Of a DNA stretch of 64,000 nt, positions 24,178 to 35,085 are shown piece after piece. Both the position numbers and the translations under genes were made by a program. The notes under the pieces are model-generated. The model made no database searches, had not been told where the DNA came from, and saw nothing but the letters and a program-made list of their open reading frames with translations. Where the stretch lies: contig OZ005619.1 of the NCBI GenBank assembly GCA_963930655.1, forward strand, positions 21,165,752 to 21,229,751, given 5' to 3'. Within the stretch, counting starts at the first letter, position 1; every line of letters begins with the position of its first letter. This stretch comes from Myrica gale. Lineage: Eukaryota > Streptophyta > Magnoliopsida > Fagales > Myricaceae.

Positions 24178-24332
24178 GCTCTTTAGAGTGCTCCACCACG
24201 GTGAGGGCAAATCCTAATACTAATAAGGCTACAACCATACCGATTGTGCCTACTAGCAAAAGCACCCTCGTCCCAACTTTTTCGAGGAGAAACGTAGCTA
24301 CAAAGATAAACAATGTCTTTGTTAACCCAATT

Positions 24333-25575
24333 TTTATATGTATAATTTTTTTTTTAAAAATGGAAGATAGCCTAGGCCCGATACCTATAGGTCAAGGCTA
24401 ACTTTATATGATCCCCATTAGGTCCTGAACGGCTTGAGCCCGATCATCTTCAATTTGTGAAGTTGATTTATGGGTTGAAGAACTTACAAGATTGGGAGAT
24501 TTGAGATTTCTTCTTTGGGTGAATTCTCGCTGATAATAAAGATATACTATTATTTTTTTGCATTCTTTTGATTCTTCTACCTTATTGTTCTTCTAATCGA
24601 GTAGGTTATGCACTTCGTATTTTTTTCAATCTATTTATCGGGCAACAATATTATCCTTATTTTGCTGGTTTTTCTATTCCTCTATGCGTGCCAATTAGTG
24701 ATAATTGGCTTTTACGTTCAATTATTTGTGTCATGCATTAAATAACTGACCATAAATATAGAAAACATGATCTTGTAGATATGCCTCAGAGGAGAATTTA
24801 CATAAGCCTCATGAATCTAGTCAAATATGTCTGGAGTAACACTAAGATTCACAACCAATTGTTATGAGTTTTAAGTGAGAACCTACTGTTTAGCCCAAGT
24901 AGCTGGGCAGATGACACAGTAGAAATTTTTTTTGCGCTAAGAGATTGCACATCTTTCCTTGAGACTTATTGCCTCTTATGAACTAGCGATAAATAGTGGG
25001 ACTTTGATAATATCGTTTCGGCATTGCTAGGTCAATGCAACTAACAATTTAATACATATAAATTTATCAGGTCTTTGTATTTTATTTTATAGTATTTATA
25101 TAGGAGGGTTAAAGTATGATTTGTTACCTTTGAAACTAGAGCTGCACATAATTTTGTGATCATCAATTCACATGTTAGAATAGCTGAAAAATTTGAAAGC
25201 AGTAAAATCATTGTCATGCATATCAATGAACATCAAAAGAAAGGGCTTAGGGATGAAAAACGGAAAAAAATTGCAATAAGTAATATGGTTTTGTAATTAA
25301 TTGTTGGCATCTGCTTTGACATGTATGTTTGGTTAATTACTGATGGATATCTCATTGCTTGGAGCTCTTCCTTGTTTGGAAAATCATGAAGTTATTTTAC
25401 AATGTTTTCAGAATATGCAGTCTCGTAGGATCCGGTTGTCACATCTTAGTATCAGCAAATATACGTGTATTTTAATATTTTTAATTCTTAATTTTTGATA
25501 TTTTAACTCTTAAGATATTTTTATGTATAATATTTTTTTATCATTTTTCCTTACAATTTCGACCCCTACGATTGG
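24333..25575. mobile_element. Unidentified ~1.24-kb insertion in the PLT pseudogene
   Basis: Transporter homology is continuous on both sides (LLLATVD ending near 25575, GLTKTLFIF resuming near 24332) and absent in between, so this block is inserted. It is AT-rich, has no useful open frame, and shows no clear terminal repeats or target duplication that I could find. Boundaries are inferred from where the homology breaks. Confidence 0.6.
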
Positions 25576-27282
25576 TCAACAGTGGCGAGCAAGAGCTTAT
25601 TCTTGTTAACGACTCCAGCCTACTTGAAGATTCGTGGACTATAGAACACAACCGCCTCAATGCCTGTTGCATGGTCTAAGAAATGAAGGCCGATTGCAGC
25701 GAATAAAATCCTGCGGACAGAAGGAGAAGGTGCTAACAAAAGCTCTTTCCAAACGCTTTTTCCCTGAGCGGCTTTGGGAAGCTTGACCACATCCTCGTCG
25801 CAATTTTCATCAATACCAGCTACAGTTTTGATCTCCCGGAACCGACTTTCCGCATCTTCTTTGCTATTCGATATTTTGAACAGCACTTTCTTCGCTTTAC
25901 CTAGACGGCCTTGCATTACAAGCCACCTTGGAGACTCTGGCATGTACCGGTTGTCCAAAGCCAAAGCAAGCGAAGCTAGGGATTGCTGCAACCCCAAGCA
26001 TCAATCTCCATCCAAGTTTCAAGTCCATTTTCGCGAAGAAGTAGTTTGATACATATCCAAGTAAGATGCCAAAACTGATAGCAATGTCCGGTAGGGAAGT
26101 CAGAAACCCTCGGGACGAAGGAGGGGAAATCTCCGCAGTGTAAACTGGTGCAATCATAAGTGCAAAGCCCACCCCAATGCCAGCGATGCACCTTCCCATA
26201 AGTAGTATTGCATATGTTGGACCATAGCCCATCAGAACCAAGCCAGTTAAGAAAATAGAGGCGGCTAAAACAATTGTATAACGGCGACCAATATAATCTG
26301 AAACTTTCCCTGCAATTAGGGAACCCACCAAGGCGCATAGGTTTAGGATCCCTGCGAGGGCTGACACTTGAATATCATTAATTAATTTCGAAGATCGTCT
26401 TCGATGAATATCATGGCTCCACTCATGACACCAGTATCTGGAGAATTATAAGAAGAATGTTGAAGAACATTAATCGAACAAATCGTGACTCTAGTTCTTC
26501 ATTTTATAAAAAGGGATCAGTTTTTCATTCTTCATGAGAGTCGTTTAAGGATGGGTGAGCCCTGCCCTATTTTCAGTTGTAGCACTGGTCAGCCGTAAGG
26601 GAAAAATTAACATTAATTTTGACTAAATGAACGAATTGCTGCATGCGAAGGTGAACTTTTGTTTTGATAAAAAAGGCAGTCTCGTTACTCGCTGTATTGA
26701 CCTAATAGGAAACACTGAATTCAATCATTTATTTGCTATTTTCGCTCTCCAAGAAATGAAATCCAATATGGATTATTTAACTGAAATGGAAACAAAAGTG
26801 AACTCAAAGGATACAATCATGCCTTCGTGTAAAATTTATATGTGATATCAAGATTGGATCCCATACGTCTGGTAGGATCGATGTATTCATCGCCTTGCAA
26901 AATCAAATAGGCCAGCAATGAACTTTAACACTTGGGGGAAACGTATAAAGGTTACAAAAACTTGACATAACATTATCTTGACGATGAAAAATTATGAGGT
27001 ACGTGCAAAGAGGATCCAGATGGGTCGTTTATCTTGTAAATTAATTGAATATGAGGTACACTCAAAATCCTTTACAGAAAAGACACCTCTATAATTGTAC
27101 ACAGACCAGGAAAGAAGCAAACTACTTAATACGAAGATCAATTTTATGATTACTTATGTCAAGGCCCTCCACAATTAGCACACAGACCGGCATATATATC
27201 ACTGAAACTGAAAATGCACACTAATCGAAAAGCATGAAGAGATCATAGAGATAACTTGAGTAGAGGACAGGAAAGAGTATTA

Positions 27283-27462
27283 GGGCATGTTCGTTTAGGA
27301 AGAATCCTCAGGATTTTTTGAATCCTCAGGATTCTACAACCAAACATAATTTTTCACACCACATAAATATAACTACAACACGCATACCAATAAAGTTAAC
27401 ATCACATAAAAATTCTCAAAACACAAAAAATCCTCACAATACACCTTAACCGAACACACTCT
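27283..27462. mobile_element. MITE in intron 1 of the PLT pseudogene
   Basis: The left end GGGCATGTTCGTTTAGGA is mirrored by the right end (CCTTAACCGAACACACTC). The interior is AT-rich and non-coding. The terminal motif resembles the ends of the element at 49406-49671. Confidence 0.6.
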
Positions 27463-27591
27463 TATTGTAGAGAGAGAGAGAGAGAGCTTACCGTAACCAA
27501 ATATTATTGAGATCAAAGAGATAACTATGGAACAGGAAAGAGCGTATTTGTTCAACTGAAACTGCTGAATTTTCACATCGCCTTCCTCCAT

Positions 27592-28722
27592 TGTCTCCCC
27601 CCTTAGATCAGTTGGTAATTATGTGAGAGGCAGCTGCAGGTATATAAAAACTCTTGAGAGTTTTAGAGTCGAGAACTTGCTCTGTCCTTCAGAGCATTGG
27701 CGTGAAAAAGGGGGTTACATATGCTTGGAAATTAAATGTGACTCATGAGAGAGGGTGGTGTGGATAATCTTCCTAAGGCTCTCCTTATCCGTAGTAATTG
27801 TCGTGTGCACGAACTATTTCTGGATTTGGTTTCTCAATGCAGACATGTCTATTTTAGGGATCCCCAGAGCTTTACTTGCTGTAAGTTGTTTAATTTAGAG
27901 CCTTAATTATCCAGTCTGGGATGGATTGGATTGAATGCCGATGGCCCGATCAAGCTGTCCACAATTTGTTTTTGAGCTTATCCAGTCTTAACTCAACCGA
28001 TCGAGCACTTGAAGACGTGGAATTCCGTTTACAAAGGACAGAAACCTCAACCTGCAGCCTCTAAATTAATAGCTGAATTATTTGGATACTACCATCTTTT
28101 TCTGACCGGACATGTGCAATTGACGTTATTATTAGAGTTATGCGGATCGACATTGTAGCTTTTTTCTTTTGTAGGTTTGTTAGCAGAATCTAAACTAATC
28201 TATAGACGCAGGAATCGAAGCGGTAGCTTTTTTATTGTCGACGTCAACCTTTTTAATCTCTGAGGTAGTTAATATGGTATTATCCTCATTGATTCGCCTA
28301 GAATTTTTAAAATCCTTCGTAACTCAGTCATAATGCAGAGCGTTTTAGAAAATCTCTCGTAATTGGTAACATCGATAAATGCGGAGCATTAAAAAATATC
28401 TCGTAATTAACAACAAAATAATTTTGAAAATGCAGGTTCAAGATATGTACGTACGGTCAATTTATTTACTCAACCTACTCAAGAAGAAACTCAATTAAGC
28501 TAAATGCTTTACTAATTCTTTAACAAATCAGTAATGGAGTACAACTTTGAACGGAAAGATCCATGTAGTTAGTTTTTTTTAGATATACATATCATTTCGT
28601 CCATCATTCAAATCTCCAACAGTCCTCTAGCTGAGAAAAAAAAAATTACAAACGGCTAGTTTAACAGTACAGAAGTGTACATTCAGTGATCCAGAGGTTC
28701 CTTTCCGGACTAAATGACATAT
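27592..28722. other. Intergenic region between the two PLT copies
   Basis: Holds the upstream region of the dead copy and the downstream region of its sister. No open frame or mobile element was recognised. Confidence 0.5.
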
Positions 28723-30531
28723 CTACTGGGCATTGCTTCTTTGCTGAACTTCTATATATGCCTCCTTTCTAGGCGCCGTGCTTTTGCTGAACAGCATCTC
28801 CACCTCCTCCAAAGACTTCCCCATTGTCTCCGGCAGGAAGAAATAAAAGAAAACCCAAGCCAACACAGCGATACCAGCAAATATAAAGAAACTCCCACCT
28901 ATGGTAATAGCTTTGTAGATTGAAATAAAACTCATAGAAACTGTAGCATTCATGACCCGATTCACGGCCACCGCAATAGCGACACCTTGTGCCCTCAACT
29001 TCAAGGGAAATATTTCTGACGTATAGACCCACGTAATGGGCCCTAGTCCGATAGAGAAGAAGGCAACGTATAGATAAGTAGCAACAATGCTAAGACTAAG
29101 CGCCCAGAGGAGCTTCTCTTCCGAATGCTCCACCATTGTTAAACAAAAGCCTAATCCTGATAGAGCCAAAATCATACCGCCTGTGCTTATCAGAAGCAGG
29201 CGTCTCCTACCTACTTTGTCAAGAAAAAATGTTGCTGTCAAGATGAATGTAGCCTTTGTGAGCCCTACCCCAACTGTAGCAAGCAATAGCTTGTCCTTGT
29301 CCGTGATCCCAGCTTTCTTGAAGATTCTCGGACTATATAGCACAACCGCCTCTATGCCCGTTGCATGCTCAAAGAAGTGAATTCCAATTGCCGCGATCAA
29401 AATCCAGCGGACAGAAGCAGAAGGTCTTACCAATAGTTCTTTCCATACCCCTTCTCCACGAGTCTTTCTAGGGAGTTTCACGACATCCTCTTGGCAGTTC
29501 TCGTCAATTCCAGCAGCTACTTTTATTTCTTAGAAACGGGCTTCGGCTTCTTCTTCAGAGTACGATACTTGAAGCATTACTTTTTTGGCGTCTCCCAGAC
29601 GGCCTTGCATTACTAACCACCTCGGGGACTCTGGCATTTTCAGAACGCCGAATGCCAAGGCAAGTGAAGGGACTGCTGCTATTCCTAGCATAATCCTCCA
29701 GCCAAGTCTCAAAGTTAGTTTTCCGAAACAGTAATTTGATAAATAGCCAAGTAAGATACCGATACTGATGCAAAGCTCCGGTAGGGAGGTTAGAAAGCCT
29801 CGGGACGAAGAATCGGAAATCTCTGCTGAGTATACTGGCGCAATCATGAGCGCAAAACCCACACCAACGCCTGCGGTGCACCTTCCAGTCATTAGGATTG
29901 CATAAGATGGGCCATAGCCCATCAAAAGTGCACCAAGCAGAAATATGATGGAGGCTAAGACAATTGTATAGCGACGACCAATATAATCAGATGTTCTTCC
30001 CGCGGCCAACGAACCTACAAGAGCACAGAGGTTTAGGATTCCAGCTAGGACTTCAACTTGAATGTCATTGATTTTGAGATCTTCCTTTATGAATATCATA
30101 GCTCCACTCATTACACCTGTATCTGCACAAAGACAATCGATGCCGTACTTCAGCTATATGGTTAATTACAGACATGATGAAATTGAACCATATAATCAAG
30201 AGGGAGAACGCATATGTTTTGATATAAAGTGTTCATATTTTCCAGTGAAATATATGCTTTGGGGTGCTTAACAAGCCATAAAGAGCAAGCATAAAAAAAA
30301 CACAGAACAGCAGCGTCTATGATCTTATATTCTCTTGAAGCAAAACTGTCTGAGATACTGTAATTACAAGCAGCATAAGCTGGATAATATGAAAGCAGTA
30401 CTGAGAGAGAGAGAGAGAGAGACGATGAATGTACCGTAACCAAATATAATGGAGATCATTGATGCGACTATAGCACAGGCACAAGCATACTTGTTGAACC
30501 TTGCCTGATTTACTCTCTTGCCATCCTCCAT
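28723..30531 (-). pseudogene. PLT6: Polyol/monosaccharide transporter with one in-frame stop (PLT6-like)
   Basis: Exon 1 (30531-30435) and exon 2 (30122-28723) join in phase 1 (TACG|GTACATT ... GCAG|ATACAGG) to give 499 codons, the normal length for the family. Sugar-porter signatures are all present: DTGVMSGA, SDYIGRRYTIVLA, PESPRWLVMQGR, HFFEHATGIEAVVLYSPRIF, DKVGRRRLLLIS, GPITWVYTSEIFPLKLRAQG and FFLPETMGKSLEEVE, with about 12 hydrophobic segments. PLT proteins are plasma-membrane proton symporters for polyols and monosaccharides. Codon 230, in the central loop, is TAA (29532-29530) where the sister copy has Arg (RFREIK). Everything after it stays in frame. It is either a very young pseudogene, a null allele, or a base error; no second defect is seen. 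Confidence 0.85.
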
Positions 30532-30615
30532 CGAAACGATAGTACTAATGTCTCTCCCCCGACTGTTTATGTTTAGGCGTGTCTATGACTGCGGCCTGCC
30601 TGTGTTCCTATCTCA

Positions 30616-30622
30616 TTATATA
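30616..30622 (-). promoter_or_regulatory. Probable TATA box of the PLT6-like gene
   Basis: Reads TATATAA on the minus strand, 85-91 bp upstream of the start codon at 30531, a normal plant spacing for a short leader. Assigned by sequence and position only. Confidence 0.45.
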
Positions 30623-30913
30623 GATGAAGAACAGGGATACAAGACTATACGCCCCATGAAGTTGTACAGCACTCGGGATACGCACGGTGTCTGGTATGAT
30701 TTGGAGATATTTTCTCATTTGCTTCTCTACATGATATGGGCATGAATTTTATTTCAAGTGAAGAAGCACTAACACGAAAAACAAGAAAAGTCAGGTACAC
30801 GTTGCAACATTCTAACGGGAGAAAAAGACGGCCAACAAACCGAGTTTTAATTTAAATGCGTCAGTGTCAATGGAAACTTTAGCGGTCACTTTGTTCATGA
30901 TGAGATTTCCACT

Positions 30914-31577
30914 TGTTATAAATAAAAATTTATACCGGGAAAATTTATTTATAATAAAATGAGTGTGATACAAAATTTGAATGGTTCGGTATATGTTAAC
31001 ATAGACTATAAAATTATATTGAAGGTTTTATTTATAAGTCTTTAGATACAATAACTCAAAGTAATGTGAGAATCTAACTTTAATATTCTCCTGCAAACTT
31101 AAAGTTGAGTTTAGACTTGCAAAAAATAATTCAAGAAAAAATGATAACGCCGGAAGATGGTCAGACAGTCGCCAGAGTGAAGTCGGAAGGTCGTCAGAAT
31201 GATGTCGGAAGGTCGCCAAAATGATGCCAACAAGTCCAAAAAAAGATAAAGAAAATAACTAAACTAGGCCAGGGCTGAGCCAACAAGATCAGTGCTAGCT
31301 AGCCTGAGCGAAACTGGGCTCATAGGATCGAAATGACTCTGATAGCATGTTAGAAATAAAAATTTAGACTGAGAAAAATTATTTATACTAAGAGAGATGA
31401 GAGATAAGTGAGACACAAAATTTAAGTGGTTCGGTTCATGGACCTACATCCACAGTAGAAGGCCAAAATGGGCTTGTTTGTTTTCTCACTTATCTTGTTT
31501 ATAAGATTATATTGAGGCTTTATTTATAAGTTTTTTGATATAATACCTCACCTTGCTAAAGCAACGTGAGACTCTAA
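30914..31577 (-). mobile_element. Second TRIM-like LTR fossil
   Basis: Two related ~200-bp terminal repeats lie at about 30914-31075 and 31348-31577 (both with AATAAAAATTTA, TGGTTCGGT, TTATATTGA and TTTATTTATAAGT). They surround a short non-coding interior with an internal GGTCG/TCGGAAGG-type repeat. A degenerate initiator-Met primer site (TGCTATCAGAGT on the minus strand) adjoins the right-hand repeat, giving minus orientation. There is no coding capacity. The repeats have diverged more than in the 22686-23706 element, so it looks older. I found no clear target duplication; ends are approximate. Confidence 0.7.
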
Positions 31578-31581
31578 AGGG

Positions 31582-31745
31582 TATGTTTGCAACATAAAAT
31601 TTTACACCCTCTAAAATTTTAACACAATAAACTATTACAATATAATATCTATCTCCTCCATCAAATCATAATTTTTCACTATAAAAAATATAAAAATTTA
31701 TTTCTCTTCACTTTTTCACTAAACACAATACCTAAAATTTTACAA
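31582..31745. mobile_element. MITE of a five-copy family, copy 1
   Basis: It begins GGGTATGTTTGCAACATAAAATTTTACACC. It shares the internal motifs TCTCCTCCATCAAATCATAA and CACTTTTTCACTAAACACAATACC with copies near 37885, 49406, 54585 and 58578. The right end is approximate. Confidence 0.55.
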
Positions 31746-32829
31746 AACAAATCTCTTAACTTTAATACCATTTGTCACTTTGATCGTATTTTTTTTTTTT
31801 GGATACGAACGAAATGCTATCTGACATGTGTAATCCGAATCCTCGTTTGATATGGCAATAATTCCAGTAACCAGACTAGATCATCTTTGGACCTAAATGG
31901 AACCAAATGAAACTTTCCTCTCGTGTATTCAATGTATCTTTTTCAAGTGATATATATGAACGGAAGAAATAAATGGTCAGATAGTTCTGATCGTTTCGGT
32001 TTCCGTTTGCTAATTGTCGACCTGATCACTAAGTTGGAGTGGTCAGTGTCACACAGTGTAAGCGATGCACTAAACGAGAGGGCAAGACATCAGACAGCAC
32101 GTACGCAGTGTAAGCAATGCACTATAAGTGGGCGGGCGGGCGGTGCGGTGGTCGTTCACGTCATCGACCAAAAAGCCAACCCCCTTCACGAAACGAGGCG
32201 CTAAAACTAGACACGGAGTCGAGAGGTGTAAATTCGGTCAAACATTTATCCCACCATTTTATCAGGTCGGACGACCAACAATCTTCGGCCATCTGAAAGG
32301 CACATGTGATGTTGACGTTCATGTTCTTGGAATGTTAATGCATGTTTAGGGAAGTTGGTTATCATATAATTTTGTTTTTCTTTGCTTATATAACTTCTTA
32401 GATACATGAATATATGGAATTATATACGTTTGAGCCGCCTCCCACTTTTTAGCCTTAAGTCTTTTGTTTTCTTCTACTAACTGATTAGCTTTCAATATTA
32501 TAAAAAAAAAAAAAACTGATTAGCTTTCACTGCTTCAGCAGAGATTAGAAAACAAAGAGCTTCCCTTGTATGTCTCTTTAGTGCGATTCTACTCGATCCC
32601 ATGGCTGCAGTATCTCTCTGTCATGCTGATGCATGTACGGAAATATATAATTGGTGATCAATCATTAATTCGTTTTCCAATTTACTTTTTGTATGTAATA
32701 TAAGCATTATTTAGGCAGTGACTCTTGAAGCTTTTGAAAAGATAAAAAAAAAAAAAGAAAGAAAGAAGGCAACGACTCTTCAAGTATATTCCAAGGCCGT
32801 ATATTGTTTAAGATACCTACCTCAAGTTG
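31746..32829. other. Intergenic stretch, nothing recognised
   Basis: AT-rich sequence with short unconvincing frames. A small direct repeat (AACTGATTAGCTTTCA twice near 32480-32530, separated by an A run) is the only structure I noticed. Confidence 0.45.
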
Positions 32830-32834
32830 GTAGA

Positions 32835-33857
32835 CGATGATGTAGCAATCCAGATTTTCTTCTTATTAATAAAATATTTATTTTATTAAATTTGAATTAT
32901 TTAAAATGTTATCATACTTTTAAAGTGTTTAAAGTTTGAAATGAAAATGTTATTTTTTAAAAAATATTTGAAACTAGGAGAAGAGATGTTTATCTCTTTA
33001 GATTTTAAAGTTTTGAAATTTAAATACTTTTAGAATATATTTAAATATTAAAATGGATAGTAACTCAATTTTTTCAAATATAGAGTCATTTTTTAAATCT
33101 TTTGTCAATCTTTGTCACGACTATTAATTGATAAATGGTTCAAGTGTTATGGAATGTATAAACATGAGCCTATTTTTATGTTCAATGATTTTACATGATG
33201 TTTTCAATATTTAAGTCAAGTTTGTTGATGAAATATGTAAAGTTCAAAGTGATGTTTATAATATGATATGTTATGTAATTTCAAACCCCGAGTTTCAGAG
33301 TTCAAAGTTACAGCAATTGGTATAGTAAGTGGCAAGGAGTCTACTAACTGCACAACCCTATCACGAGAGTAAACGTGACTCGTAGTAATTGTCAAAATGA
33401 TTTTCTATAGTATTATTATGAAAGATAAAAGTTGTTTTGCAGTTATAGTTGTAGTTATATGGATTGAAATTTACATTTGTCTATTTATTTTCACTTCTTA
33501 AATGTGGCTCATGAAGTCCACCAAAGCGTAATGATTATTGAGTTGTTAAACTCACCCCCTTATATATCCTCTCTTTTCAAATGATATTAAGGAGCATGTG
33601 AGATGTCGAGAGCCGTGTTAGATAGCGTCTGAGTGGGTAGCTGAGAGAAGGCTTAGAGTTTAATTAAGAGTTTTCTTTGTAAATTTTTAATTTTTTAAGA
33701 GTTTTAAACGAAATATTTTTATTCAATTGTTTCAAAGTTTTAAAATTATTTTATTATCAAAATTGTTTATTTTGTGATAACTGATATCTATCCTAATTTT
33801 TTTTAGTGATTTTAGACATAGAAGTAACCCTTAACCGCCGGGATTCGGGACGTCACA
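32835..33857 (-). mobile_element. Probable old solo LTR, Ty3/Gypsy-like
   Basis: The minus strand begins TGTGACGTCCCGAATCCCGG at 33857, the kind of TGT-ACGTCCCG start common in plant Gypsy LTRs. About 1 kb of AT-rich non-coding sequence follows, possibly ending GATTGCTACA near 32840. No second LTR, interior or matching target duplication was found. The family call rests on the terminal motif alone. Confidence 0.4.
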
Positions 33858-34789
33858 AAGAGGTAGTTGATACGGGACAGTAGGATTTGCATGACCAATC
33901 TAGAAACTTCCCCAATCCGACTAAAGATTGTGGCATGCTCCAAATATTGTTCTAAAGATCACGTACGATTCACAATGGCTCAAGAATGTGCCGCAAAAAT
34001 CCAGTAAGGGCGGAGAACCCACCATGTCTAACGATTCACGATGTTTGCGAGTTGAGACCCAGAAGTTCATTTCTTTAACTAGCTAGCTACCGGTGCCGGC
34101 CTGCAATTTAGGATACAAATTTATCACTTTAAATTGGGTCTGACCAACAGCAAACGAGATGTTATTAGACAGATAGATGTAAGAGAATGAAAGCTTAGAA
34201 TAAGGGATATTAATTAGTTATATCGTACGAGAACGAGCCAATTAGCATGCAGATGTTATTAGAAAAGGCTTTTTTGCTTAGTATTCCAAAAATATTATTC
34301 ATAAGTAGCCCAAGATCTGCCTCCCTAAATAATACCTTTCTTTTTTTCTGCTTAAAATTTCCTTCGACAGCTTTTGTAGCCAAAAAGGAGCCGCGTCTAA
34401 CCCCGGATATTTCAAAAATGTTGATTGGACCCGAACAGCCAACCGGAAAAAAGAAAGGCTTATTAAATTGTCGTATAGAACCAGTTTTACCTTTTTAAGA
34501 TACTAATTTCAAAAATAGGGGCATTAAGTACACTTCTAGGACAAATTGGTCTCCCTGATCCCATTTAGCCACTAATAATAGAATAATGCACGGGTGGCTT
34601 GTTTATGTCAACTCAGCGCAATTAAGTCATTGATGATATTAATACTGAATCATATTCGGTCCAAACCAATTTGAGCCAGCAAGAGTAATTACATCTCTGA
34701 AGCCCAAAGGCCGCAATCAAGCTCATCGTGCATGCAGGTCCAAGAATGCAGACCGTCAGACGTGCCCTAAACGGTTATTCAAACAACCC
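33858..34789. other. Intergenic stretch, nothing recognised
   Basis: No gene or delimitable element. Composition is ordinary for the intergenic DNA of the window. Confidence 0.4.
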
Positions 34790-35085
34790 GTCAATTGCTA
34801 ACTCCACAATTCCTCGATTCCGAATGGGGGAAGGAGCGATCTCAACGAAGACGTGGGAGAGAACGTGGGAGAAAGTCTATAAGAGAGAGAGAGAGAAAGA
34901 ACGATAGAACAGGTACGACAACTATTCTCTGAGTAACAAAATCTGTATAACACATCCACAAAGGATACTGACTTAAGCATCGGAGGTTAGTAACCTCAGT
35001 GTCTGAAGCTATTATTGTGGTTTTGCAGGAAGGATACACGAATATTGAAGTACCTCTACTCGGACGTATTGACCATAAACCAACT
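34790..35085 (+). mobile_element. LTR fragment, Ty3/Gypsy Tat-like
   Basis: Contains ACTGACTTAAGCATCGGAGG followed by TTGTGGTTTTGCAGGAAGGATAC, resembling the conserved 3' part of plant Tat/Athila-lineage LTRs. Only a fragment is present, with no interior. Assigned from recognition of that motif. Confidence 0.4.

Larger units (their letters stand above)
22510..27591 (-). pseudogene. Polyol/monosaccharide transporter (PLT) pseudogene riddled with insertions
   Basis: A second PLT copy, tandem to the one at 28723-30531. Exon 1 (27591-27492) is MEEGDVKIQQF...LISIIFGYG with the same phase-1 donor as its sister; exon 2 starts at 26437. Recognisable blocks include SDYIGRRYTIVLAASIF, MPESPRWLVMQGRLGKAKKV, HFLDHATGIEAVVFYSP, LLEKVGTRVLLLVGTIGM and FFLPETKGKSLEEIEMLFGK, ending at a stop at 22510-22512. 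It is dead. The frame shifts near 26395, 25975 and 23870, and a stop codon lies at 25620-25622. Three sequences have inserted: an unidentified ~1.24-kb piece (about 24333-25575), a Mutator-like MITE (23942-24177) and a TRIM (22686-23706). A further MITE lies in intron 1. Confidence 0.92.

Noticed and set aside
8329-29532. Programmed stop-codon readthrough as a shared explanation for the TAA codons in PBRP and the PLT6-like gene
   Set aside because: Neither TAA is followed by a CARYYA-type readthrough context, and plant nuclear genes of these families are not known to use it.
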